Shown: one piece after another, positions 8,297 to 15,927 of the stretch
Layout of the letters: each line of letters opens with the position of its first letter
Numbering within the stretch: the stretch's first letter is position 1
Source of the DNA: Rhodospirillaceae bacterium
Lineage (GTDB): Bacteria > Pseudomonadota > Alphaproteobacteria > Rhodospirillales > Rhodospirillaceae
Direction: 5' to 3'
Assembly: GCA_018666155.1 (NCBI GenBank)
Contig: JABJAH010000044.1
Span: 30,962 to 94,961, forward strand
Length of the DNA: 64,000 nucleotides
The notes under the pieces: generated by a model
What the model was told of the DNA's origin: nothing
What the model saw: only the letters and a program-made list of their open reading frames with translations
Databases searched by the model: none
Made by a program: the position numbers and the translations under genes

Positions 8297-9271
8297 CTAT
8301 TGTTCTAAGTCGCGGGCGACCCGGAATCCGAATATATGGGACGCCAAGTTTTCTGGATCGCGACCGCGGAATGCCGGGCGGTGTCTAGAAATCATCGAGA
8401 ACCAGCTGCCACCCTTAACGCTGCGGCGATCACAATGGCCTGAAACTTGATTGGGCTGTTCGTTGACATCCTCATCATCGTAAAGCCACAACGAACAATC
8501 CTCGTTCCATTCCCAAACATTTCCGCCAAGGTCATGCAGTCCAAATCTATTGGCCGGGAAAGATCCGACAGGCGCAACGCGGCTGAAACCATCGCTACAG
8601 TTCACCGGCTCCCATGACGAAGACTTTTTGGCGTACTCAGTTTGAGCAGCATCGAGATCAAACACGTTGCCGGTTTTGCATGCGAGGTCTGAGTCTTCGC
8701 CCCAGGCCCAAGTCGACTGGGTGCCATCTCGGGCGACGTATTCCCACTCTGCCTCAGACAGCAAGCGATAGCGTTCGTCGGTTTTTCCGCTCAACCAAAT
8801 CGTGTACGACTTCGCATCGTGCCAGGAGACACAAACGACTGGCTCGTTGGCTTTCGGCGCACGGCCATAGTCAGGGTCGGTCCAATCTCCGCCAAACATT
8901 TCAACCTGTACGCGCCATTTCGTACAGGCGGTCGACGGACGATATCCCGTAGCAGCGACGAACGCGCCAAATTGGGCGTTGGTCACTTCCGTTTTCCCGG
9001 CCGCGAAGGCGGTGCGAATTTCGCGCTGATGCACGGGCGTTTCCGGGCGTGTTTCATTTAAAACAAACTCACCGCGCTCAGACCCCATGGTGAATTCGCC
9101 AGGGGGGATGACCACCATCTCTGGGCAGGTAATGCAGTCAGTGAATACGTCTCCCGCGGCCATTTGAGCCAAACCTGTAGAAGAGTTCAAAGCCATGGCG
9201 AGGAAGAAAGTCGTCATGATCCCTAAAATATTGGTGCCAAGACTCATCGTTAATGAAAAGCGCTCAAACAT
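8297..9271 (-). CDS. Exported sulfatase-modifying-factor (SUMF1/FGE-like) protein without FGE cysteines
   Basis: A 324-residue protein with a Sec signal peptide (to about GLAQ, residue 36) and one FGE-sulfatase domain: 'CPEMVVIPPGEFTMGS', 'KTEVTNAQFGAFVAATGY', 'PVVCVSWHDAKSY', 'YRLLSEAEWEYVARDG', 'GLHDLGGNVWEWNED', 'SVKGGSWF' and 'FGFRVARD'. In true formylglycine-generating enzymes the GGS(F/W) segment is followed by two active-site cysteines. Here it reads GGSWFSMISRHRPA with none, so sulfatase activation is unlikely, and no sulfatase gene is present in the window. It may be a binding or structural member of this large, functionally varied fold. The ribosome binding site is GGAGAG. Confidence 0.85.
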   Translation of the reverse strand: MFERFSLTMSLGTNILGIMTTFFLAMALNSSTGLAQMAAGDVFTDCITCPEMVVIPPGEFTMGSERGEFVLNETRPETPVHQREIRTAFAAGKTEVTNAQFGAFVAATGYRPSTACTKWRVQVEMFGGDWTDPDYGRAPKANEPVVCVSWHDAKSYTIWLSGKTDERYRLLSEAEWEYVARDGTQSTWAWGEDSDLACKTGNVFDLDAAQTEYAKKSSSWEPVNCSDGFSRVAPVGSFPANRFGLHDLGGNVWEWNEDCSLWLYDDEDVNEQPNQVSGHCDRRSVKGGSWFSMISRHRPAFRGRDPENLASHIFGFRVARDLEQ

Positions 9272-9440
9272 AGATCTCTCCGTGTGCTGGCCATACTACT
9301 CAATAGGTAAGGGGCCTTGTGTCTAGTCACCATTGCCGAGCGGGGCTAGCTCTAATTGTGAGCTTGTTCAATCCGCGATGTAGGCTAAGTTGATTAGAGT
9401 AGATAATGAGTAAAAAGCCAGTTCACTTGGAGCACGAGAC

Positions 9441-10166
9441 ATGCAGCGAAGTATTCTAGGATTTATCGCGTTGATGGCCGCAGTCATTACCGCAATGCCA
9501 ACGATGGCCGCGGAAGGCGTTCTCATTTTCGGAGCGACCCGAAATACGGGCCTCGAAATAGCGAAGATTCTCGTTGCCCGGGGCGAACCAGTGACGGCTT
9601 TCGTTCGGCCAACGTCTAATCTTGAAAACCTTGAGTCGTTGGACGTGTCCTATTTCAAAGGCGATGCGATGAATGCCGATGATGTGGCACGGGCCATCGC
9701 GTCGAAGGACTTCAAAGCCGTCATTTCGACTCTTGGCGGTGGGCGTGGTGAGCGGCCACCAGATGTGGTCGGTGCAATCAATATGGTTGATGCAATGGCT
9801 ATAACTGGCCCGAAGCGTTTTCTTGTGGTGACGATCATCGGCCCGGGAAAGAGCATTAGCATGGTGCCGAAGCAGCAGGTTGTTCAACTCGGTGGTATTA
9901 TTAAGCTCAAAGAGGAAGCCGAGAACTACATCATGGCGAGTGAGTTGGATTACACCATCATTCGGCCGGGCCAACTCACGTCTAATCCGAGGTCTGGGAT
10001 TATCCGTATGGATTTAGAACCAGCACCAACGGGTCCTATCACGCGGGCTGATCTTGCTGACATGGTTGTCGGTGCCTATGACGATGACTCAACCATTCGT
10101 AAAGTCTATCAGACGATCGGCGATGATCCGTTGGCCACAGGTCGTATGGATCGGCAGCCGAAATAG
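9441..10166 (+). CDS. NAD(P)-binding SDR/NmrA-like protein with a signal peptide
   Basis: A 241-residue atypical short-chain dehydrogenase. After a Sec-type leader (hydrophobic residues 5-22, predicted cleavage after TMAA) come 'VLIFGATRNTGLEIAKIL' with the G-x-x-x-x-x-G nucleotide-binding loop, 'VTAFVRPTSNLENL', 'FKAVISTLGGGRGERPPD', 'KRFLVVTIIGPGKS' and 'LDYTIIRPGQLTSNP'. This is the NAD(P)H-binding SDR_a5/NmrA layout, in which the usual Tyr-x-x-x-Lys pair is not obvious. An export signal is odd for an enzyme needing a cytosolic cofactor. It may be a true periplasmic protein or the leader may stay as an anchor. A solute-binding protein gene follows 135 bases later. Confidence 0.8.
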   Translation: MQRSILGFIALMAAVITAMPTMAAEGVLIFGATRNTGLEIAKILVARGEPVTAFVRPTSNLENLESLDVSYFKGDAMNADDVARAIASKDFKAVISTLGGGRGERPPDVVGAINMVDAMAITGPKRFLVVTIIGPGKSISMVPKQQVVQLGGIIKLKEEAENYIMASELDYTIIRPGQLTSNPRSGIIRMDLEPAPTGPITRADLADMVVGAYDDDSTIRKVYQTIGDDPLATGRMDRQPK

Positions 10167-10301
10167 TGCCTCTCTGAATATGCATGCGCCGAACAAAGCG
10201 ATTCCCAAAAGGCATTTGGTAGCGTGAGGATCATTGACCATATAGTCTTCCTGAAACTACGACCATTAATGGTCGGAAATAGCACGTTAGGGAGAGTTAT
10301 T

Positions 10302-11828
10302 TTGGGTTGGGCGCGTAGCAAAATATTGGTCACCGCTTTCGTTGCGGTGTTCCCTTTGTTGACGGCCGCGCCATTGGTAGCGGACACCACTACACTTCGT
10401 GTTGGATTTCCGGTTGCGGCCGCGACAGGAGGTTACCCCTTCGCGCGCGACGATGGCGGCGGCCTCCGATTTGCCTTTTATGACGGCTTAACTCGATTTA
10501 CTCCAGTCGGTGAATTGCAGCCGGCGCTTGCCACATCTTGGCAAAACGAGACGCCTACGACGTGGGTTTTTAAACTCAGGAAAGGTGTCGTATTCAGCAA
10601 TGGAGAGCCGTTTAACGCAGACACCGTCGTTGCCACACTGACGGAACTTTACAATCCAGAGGTATTGCATCCCAAAAAAGCCGATATGGGAACAATCAAT
10701 GGGTACCGTGTGCGCGATCCCTATACCGTTGAGATTACGACGTCGGAACCCGACCCGTTGATTCCAAAACGGATGTCTCAGCTCCCTATGATCGAGCCTA
10801 AGGCATGGCTGGCGCTGGGCAAGGATGGCTACGCCCGGACGCCGATTGGAACAGGTGCCTATACCGTCGAATCCTGGGGCAACAACCGTACCAAACCTAC
10901 CTTGGTTGTGGCGGAAAGCTCTTGGCGCAAAGTGCAACACATCAAACGGGTGGAAATGACCATCATTCCCGACCCTGGAACACGGGTGGGTGGCCTTCTG
11001 TCTAGGGAACTAGATATGGCGATTAGCTTGGCGAGTGATGATATCGCAATGCTGAAGGCCAACGACATCACAATCCAGATGACGACCAACCCAAGCATCC
11101 TATCCATCGCACTCAGAACCGTACGCCCTGATGATTCACCCATCAAAGATGCGCGTGTGCGGCAAGCCATAAACTATGCCGTCGACAAACAATCTATTGC
11201 GGATATTATTTTGGGTGGAACCAGCCGTGTCGCGCACCAGCCGTCAACGCCTGACCTCATAGGGTACAACCCCGAGGCTGAGCCATTCGATTACAACCCC
11301 GATAAGGCAAGGCAACTGCTTGCCGATGCCGGGTATCCCGATGGCTTTTCGCTTAAGTTCGCCGTCTACGGTGGAGTTCTGCCTGGGGACACTTTGATTT
11401 TCCAGAAGGTCGCCCAAGACCTGGCCGCTATTGGCGTGCAAACCGAATTACGGCAGATATCATTCCCAGATTACGTCCGACGTCTGTTCAATGCGGACTG
11501 GGACGACATCGATGGCTTTTCCATCGGTTGGCTGAACATGCAGCTGTGGGACCCGCAGAAATCTTTTGAGCAATTCTCTTGCGACTACACTGCACCGTTC
11601 TATTGCGATGAAGGTATGATGCCTCTCCTAGACGGCGCTCGCACCGAAATGGACCCGATTAAACGAGAAGCGATGCTTAAGGACATTGTATTGCGCTTTA
11701 GGGATCAGGCGGCTGCGTTATGGCTGGTCGAGTTTGCGGGGGCGAATGGGCTGCAACCTGGCTACCAAGTGGGCCGGTTTCGTCTTGATGGTAGCGTATA
11801 TGAACAGATTGGCTACGTTGGCAATTAA
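10302..11828 (+). CDS. Family 5 extracellular solute-binding protein (peptide/nickel type), orphan
   Basis: A 508-residue periplasmic binding protein. I chose TTG 10302 as start: GGAGAG ends five bases upstream and it gives a clean Sec signal (GWARSKILVTAFVAVF...TAAPLVA). In-frame starts at 10224 and 10269 would put an odd extension before the signal. Family marks are 'AFYDGLTRFTPVGELQPALATSW', 'TWVFKLRKGVVFSNGEPFNADTVV', 'VRQAINYAVDKQSIADIILGG' and 'YNPDKARQLLADAGYPDGF'. Such proteins feed ABC importers for peptides, nickel, sugars or other small molecules, but no permease or ATPase gene is in the window. It is clearly related to the binding protein at 51847-53364. Its TAA stop overlaps the stop of the convergent gene. 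Confidence 0.9.
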   Translation: MGWARSKILVTAFVAVFPLLTAAPLVADTTTLRVGFPVAAATGGYPFARDDGGGLRFAFYDGLTRFTPVGELQPALATSWQNETPTTWVFKLRKGVVFSNGEPFNADTVVATLTELYNPEVLHPKKADMGTINGYRVRDPYTVEITTSEPDPLIPKRMSQLPMIEPKAWLALGKDGYARTPIGTGAYTVESWGNNRTKPTLVVAESSWRKVQHIKRVEMTIIPDPGTRVGGLLSRELDMAISLASDDIAMLKANDITIQMTTNPSILSIALRTVRPDDSPIKDARVRQAINYAVDKQSIADIILGGTSRVAHQPSTPDLIGYNPEAEPFDYNPDKARQLLADAGYPDGFSLKFAVYGGVLPGDTLIFQKVAQDLAAIGVQTELRQISFPDYVRRLFNADWDDIDGFSIGWLNMQLWDPQKSFEQFSCDYTAPFYCDEGMMPLLDGARTEMDPIKREAMLKDIVLRFRDQAAALWLVEFAGANGLQPGYQVGRFRLDGSVYEQIGYVGN

Positions 11829-12748
11829 CTCGCTTGCTTCGCCAATGCGGTGAACAACGCGTCTTCGTTGACAGTGTCGCGTCGCTGAGCTTGCCACGTT
11901 GTTGCAAAACCACGTAGAAAGGCGTCGTCACTGTCTCGGCTTCCATCTTCGGACCAAAGCGTTGGAAACAGCGGTCCAGCTGGCGGGCTACCTTCGACCA
12001 TTTCGTCAAATGATACCCCGGCAATGTTGAGGCAGTCGGGACGAGGGGCCCATCGAATGTCGTCGCCGAAAATACGGGCAGAGATGGCGATGCGCCAATC
12101 ATCTGCGGTGTTGCCAGACGAGTAGTGTAGTACCCAAGGGTGAAGAACCAGCATATCGCCTGGCTTCATATCCCAGTTCAGGAATCGAGCATCGGGATCA
12201 GCCCTCAGTTTCGCTTCATCTGGGTGCGGTGCTCTGTCGTCCGGCTTGATCATCTTGCGGGCATTGGGTGAGAACAACCAATACGGCACGTCTTGGGTTT
12301 GAGACCCTGCGAGCACTTCTAAAGAATTCTCTGGTGCGACCGGGTTTAAGGGAATCCATAAAGAGGGAACCATCTGCCCGCTCACTGGCCAGCCCATGCG
12401 GTCGCAGTGCCAAAGAGTTTTAGAATCCGACTGAGGGGGCTTGGCGAAGATTTCTTCGAAGAAGAACCGTGCTGTCTTTGATCCGATGGTCTCGGCCGCA
12501 GCCTGTCCCATCGGTGAGTTGAATATGAAGTTGCGAAATTCCGGAATAATGCGCGACATGTACCGTCCTGGTGCGGAAGGCAGCAGGCCAACATCTTCCT
12601 CATCCACCGAAATACGTCGCGCCGCCGGTACCATGCTTTCAATCCACTCTGGATCGAATACTTGACGCAGACAGACAACCCCATCGCGGGCATAGGTCTC
12701 CCGGTCTTCATCGGTGATGGCACGCAGCGGAGTTGTGTTCAGGGGCAT
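11825..12748 (-). CDS. Phytanoyl-CoA dioxygenase (PhyH) family protein
   Basis: A 307-residue non-haem Fe(II)/2-oxoglutarate-dependent oxygenase of the PhyH family. The facial triad is visible as H-x-D in 'TLWHCDRMGWP' and the distal His in 'MLVLHPWVLHYSSGN'; the 2-oxoglutarate-binding Arg is likely in 'WRIAISARIFG'. It begins 'EDRETYARDGVVCLRQVF', the usual PhyH opening. Members hydroxylate lipids, antibiotics, ectoine and many other small molecules, so the substrate is open. It is the last gene of a seven-gene minus-strand run, 110 bases after the FAD oxidase. It is distantly similar to the PhyH protein at 30286-31149. Confidence 0.87.
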   Translation of the reverse strand: MPLNTTPLRAITDEDRETYARDGVVCLRQVFDPEWIESMVPAARRISVDEEDVGLLPSAPGRYMSRIIPEFRNFIFNSPMGQAAAETIGSKTARFFFEEIFAKPPQSDSKTLWHCDRMGWPVSGQMVPSLWIPLNPVAPENSLEVLAGSQTQDVPYWLFSPNARKMIKPDDRAPHPDEAKLRADPDARFLNWDMKPGDMLVLHPWVLHYSSGNTADDWRIAISARIFGDDIRWAPRPDCLNIAGVSFDEMVEGSPPAGPLFPTLWSEDGSRDSDDAFLRGFATTWQAQRRDTVNEDALFTALAKQAS

Positions 12749-12858
12749 GATAAGTCTCTTCGTTTAACGTGGTCTAATTTTGATCGTGTCGTGCCGTCTT
12801 ACAAATAGAAAATTGAGTCTACGCTATGCGTGGTCTGCATGAGGACCGTCGCATAGCC

Positions 12859-14448
12859 CTAAAGCCCAAGTGCGCCGGGGTTTAAAAGGCCGTCAGGATC
12901 GGTTTGCGCTTTGATCTGTTTGACCAAATTGATTGTCATGTCGGAGCGATCTCGCAAATACGGGTAGGCTTTGCCGATCTGTAAATGCACGCCGCTATGC
13001 TCATGCATGATCGTAACCATGTCTTTAAACATCTCTTTGGCCAAGGTGCGGCCTTTCACACAGGGCTCATTCTCTCGCATCGGGGCTAAGAGTTCCTCGG
13101 GCGTATTGCGCTCATGAAAAATGTCGGGCTGGTCGGGCCAGTACAGAACGGGCTCATATAGAAAACCGTTGGTGCTGAGTGTCCCGAATATGGAGGGCGT
13201 CGTCATATTGATCGCGTCCATGTCGGGTTTTCGTTTGGCAAAGTAGGATTCAAGCGCGGCATGGAAAGCGACCACCTTGGAAAATGGCAAAATAGCGTGC
13301 AGCGGCAGCATGCGTTTTGCGTCCATACCAACGACGGGGTAGGGCATAAACGGAGATGCCCGCATGACCGCTGGCATGGTGTTCGGAATGTCTCGTCCTC
13401 GGCCGCCAACTGCATCGCGAATGGTTTGAATGTGGCCTTTGAGCTCGGTCCGGTTGTCGGCTTCCACAGCACAGTGAACAAAGCACTCGGACTCTGCAGA
13501 CCAGCGACGGCCAGCCAGCGCCATTCTCATGACCTGAAAGAAGCCGCTCAGAACACCGCCAGAAGCGCGACCCACGGCGTACATAATTTTTAGGTCTTCC
13601 CAAAGTCCTTTGCTGGCGACAACGCCCTCCATCGCGCGTCTGGTAAAGCCGAAGACTTCCGTAGCGCGGTTGGATGCAGCAATGCCTGACATTGCTTTAT
13701 GGGCGGCTTCAAAGCTGTCGAACCCAAACGAGAGGCCTTGGGTCAATTTGGCCCGGCGTTGTAGCCGTAGCGTGACCGTCGCCTTAATGCCCAACGCGCC
13801 AGCATCGCCACAGAACAATCCTGTTAAGTCTGGTCCGTAGTTGCGGAAGAACGGCGATTTGCCGTGTTGTGCCGCTGAGCCTGTGGCGAACACGGTGCCG
13901 TCCGCCGTCACGATTTCCATTCCGAGTACGGCTTCAGCGGATATACCGTCTTTGGATGACCCAAGGCTCGCCGCGCCTTGTGACATTCCGCCGCCGATGG
14001 TTGCCTTGAAGCCTGACAATGGACCCCAGAATTCGGCCCGCACGCCATGTGGCGCGAGCGCTAGGTCCAAGGCTTCCCATGTGCAGCCGGCCTGCACGGT
14101 CACGAACATGTCCTCGACGTTGACCTCGGTGATCTCGCTAAGGCCGGTCATGTCCAGAGAGACCCCATTGGGCCCGGTGGGTAGATACGCATCCGTGTAG
14201 GAATAACCGCCGCCTCGGGGAAATACGGCAATACCTGCGGTGGTTAGGATGTTGACTGCTTTGGCGAGGCCGTCGACCGAGGTTGGGCGGATTACAGCAG
14301 CCACGGTTGGACCTGTCGCGAACACGTCTTGAGAATGGTAGGCGCAGGTTTCCTCATCCGTAACAACGGCTTCGTCGCCGATGACCCGACGCGTGGATTC
14401 AAGAGTCTCGGCAACGACGTCGTTGTGAACGGGGGCGACGGTATTCAT
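12859..14448 (-). CDS. FAD-linked oxidase, PCMH/vanillyl-alcohol-oxidase type
   Basis: A 529-residue flavoprotein. The FAD-binding PCMH domain covers about residues 40-235 ('AAVIRPTSVDGLAKAVNIL', 'FPRGGGYSYTDAY', 'VTVQAGCTWEALDLAL', 'FKATIGGGMSQGAASLGS'). The C-terminal oxidase cap ends in 'DPDGLLNPGALGL'. This architecture covers vanillyl-alcohol oxidase, p-cresol methylhydroxylase, glycolate/D-lactate dehydrogenases and similar enzymes; phenolic or 2-hydroxyacid oxidation is plausible. AGGAAGAG precedes the start. It sits 18 bases after the methyltransferase gene in the LysR-led run. A paralogue with the same C-terminal motif is at 40853-42298. Confidence 0.87.
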   Translation of the reverse strand: MNTVAPVHNDVVAETLESTRRVIGDEAVVTDEETCAYHSQDVFATGPTVAAVIRPTSVDGLAKAVNILTTAGIAVFPRGGGYSYTDAYLPTGPNGVSLDMTGLSEITEVNVEDMFVTVQAGCTWEALDLALAPHGVRAEFWGPLSGFKATIGGGMSQGAASLGSSKDGISAEAVLGMEIVTADGTVFATGSAAQHGKSPFFRNYGPDLTGLFCGDAGALGIKATVTLRLQRRAKLTQGLSFGFDSFEAAHKAMSGIAASNRATEVFGFTRRAMEGVVASKGLWEDLKIMYAVGRASGGVLSGFFQVMRMALAGRRWSAESECFVHCAVEADNRTELKGHIQTIRDAVGGRGRDIPNTMPAVMRASPFMPYPVVGMDAKRMLPLHAILPFSKVVAFHAALESYFAKRKPDMDAINMTTPSIFGTLSTNGFLYEPVLYWPDQPDIFHERNTPEELLAPMRENEPCVKGRTLAKEMFKDMVTIMHEHSGVHLQIGKAYPYLRDRSDMTINLVKQIKAQTDPDGLLNPGALGL

Positions 14449-14466
14449 AGCTCTTCCTGCCCGAAC

Positions 14467-15552
14467 CTAAGCGGGCTTGGTGGCGACGATCGTTTGTAGA
14501 AACCCGTTGGAGTTTTTAGGTCCGGGTGCTGTTTTAAATCCCGCATCTTTGAGTGCTTGGTGGAAGTCCATGTAGACAAAGCCCGGAGAGTACGGCTCAC
14601 AGTTATTGATGGAGTCATAGTCAATCATCCACCGTTGTGAGGCCGGCATATTAGGTCCAGCACTCGGGAATTCGTAAATGCAGAAGGTGCCGCCAGGTCG
14701 CAGAATACGGAACATCTCGTTGACCGTATCTTTGATCACCCGCACCGGAATCTCATGGAACAAGATGTACGATAAAATCATATCGAAGCTGCCGTCTTCA
14801 AATTTGGTGTCTTCAGAGAGACCTTGGACAAAGTCGACATCAACGCCGCGTTCCACCGCTTGGCAGTGGGCGTACTTCACCATCGGCAACGCGACGTCTA
14901 AGCCCGTTATTTTTGAATCTGGATAGCGATCTTTGAGGATGATCGTGCCCTGGCCAATGCTACAGGCGAGGTCGAGAATTTTATCGACGTTGCCGTCTTC
15001 TGGTGGGGTTAGCGTATCGACGATTTCAGCATGAAGCTCGTCTTGGTCGTTCGCACCTGCGTAGAACACTTTTGTGCCGTAGTGGTAAACGATGCCGCCG
15101 ATTGGATCGTCCGTATAACCACCCGGTTGCAAGTGAATTTCACGCCGGGCGTAAGCTGGCACTTCAAAATTGGGATCGACGGTGAGCTTGCCGGGGCCTT
15201 TGGTCTCGGCATCGTCCATGGCCTTAGTCAGGTCGTCTAGAAACGGCTTGAAAGACCCCCGTGTGCGGCGCCACATCATTTCCTGATGGGTGCGCATGTA
15301 GCGTTGCCAGGTGGCGGGCATTGGCAGTTTGTTGATGACCTCTTTGATATCGTTGATGTCCGTGGTGTCGTCCGTCTCCCCCAGGGCTTCTGCCACAGCT
15401 TTTTCGCCTTCGGCTGCGACCGCTGGAAATGTGCCATAGCCCGCAATGCCGCGGAACGTTTCTACGAAATCAAGGTAGCTCTCGTCCGAGAGTCTGGTCG
15501 TGCGCGGCAGAATGCCTTTATAGCCGCGGGATAAAGCAACAGAGGTACTCAT
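14467..15552 (-). CDS. H-x-QPGGY-type SAM methyltransferase (paralogue 1 of 3)
   Basis: A 361-residue protein. The C-terminal half is a class I methyltransferase: motif I ILDLACSIGQG (about 192-202), acidic 'ITGLDVALPMVKYAHCQA', 'TKFEDGSFDMILSYILFHE' and 'ILRPGGTFCIYEFP'. The N-terminal about 190 residues are not a standard domain. They contain a helical region with 'YMRTHQEMMWRR' (85-96) and the segment 'LTVDPNFEVP...IHLQPGGYTDD' (HLQPGGY at 140-146). The same blocks recur in the proteins at 25821-27026 and 54495-55616, so this is one family with a dedicated N-terminal module. Its start overlaps the stop of the small helical protein before it (ATGA) and has AGGAG upstream. The methyl acceptor is unknown. 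Confidence 0.85.
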   Translation of the reverse strand: MSTSVALSRGYKGILPRTTRLSDESYLDFVETFRGIAGYGTFPAVAAEGEKAVAEALGETDDTTDINDIKEVINKLPMPATWQRYMRTHQEMMWRRTRGSFKPFLDDLTKAMDDAETKGPGKLTVDPNFEVPAYARREIHLQPGGYTDDPIGGIVYHYGTKVFYAGANDQDELHAEIVDTLTPPEDGNVDKILDLACSIGQGTIILKDRYPDSKITGLDVALPMVKYAHCQAVERGVDVDFVQGLSEDTKFEDGSFDMILSYILFHEIPVRVIKDTVNEMFRILRPGGTFCIYEFPSAGPNMPASQRWMIDYDSINNCEPYSPGFVYMDFHQALKDAGFKTAPGPKNSNGFLQTIVATKPA

Positions 15553-15914
15553 GATTGATCTCCTGATTCATCTGCAGTGTCCATGCCGAATTTAACGTCA
15601 ACTGAACCGCGAGACATACGTCTAAAGACATTAGATACAAGTTCAGCGCGCTCGGCTGCGCGTGCGGCGTTGTCTTCTGGGGTTGGTTCGTAGGCTTCGA
15701 TCAGCGCACCGATATCTTTGCTGCTACCCACGACGTCTTGCAACACGCGCTCAAGGATCATCGAACGATCCCGATAGGTCCATACGGCCGCCGTCAATTC
15801 CAGTAACGAGTCGTGAAGGTTGTCGATCACTTGGTTGTCGAAGAACTGTTTTCCGGCGCCGTCGATTTCATCGCCGAACACAAAGCGGGGGTCTTCTGGA
15901 GGCATGTTATCCAT
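15549..15914 (-). CDS. Small helical protein of unknown function, methyltransferase partner (copy A)
   Basis: A 121-residue acidic, mostly helical protein that I do not recognise. I chose the ATG at 15914 (AAAGGA nine bases upstream) over a Met ten codons earlier that would overlap the MFS gene. The central part, 'SLLELTAAVWTYRDRSMILE', followed by a loop, 'YEPTPEDNAARAAERAELVS' and 'NVFRRM', can be aligned by eye with the protein at 25493-25834 ('SLLNELIVTRQRLDAVERLL', then 'FSPDEEAADQRETLREDISN', 'RVFYLL'). Both genes abut a methyltransferase of the same family. A subunit, chaperone-like or specificity role for that enzyme is the simplest inference, with no direct evidence. Confidence 0.7.
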   Translation of the reverse strand: MDNMPPEDPRFVFGDEIDGAGKQFFDNQVIDNLHDSLLELTAAVWTYRDRSMILERVLQDVVGSSKDIGALIEAYEPTPEDNAARAAERAELVSNVFRRMSRGSVDVKFGMDTADESGDQS

Positions 15915-15927
15915 CGGTCTTTTTCCT

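Noticed and set aside
8297..9271. Annotation as a sulfatase-activating formylglycine-generating enzyme
   Set aside because: Both active-site cysteines are absent and no sulfatase is nearby.
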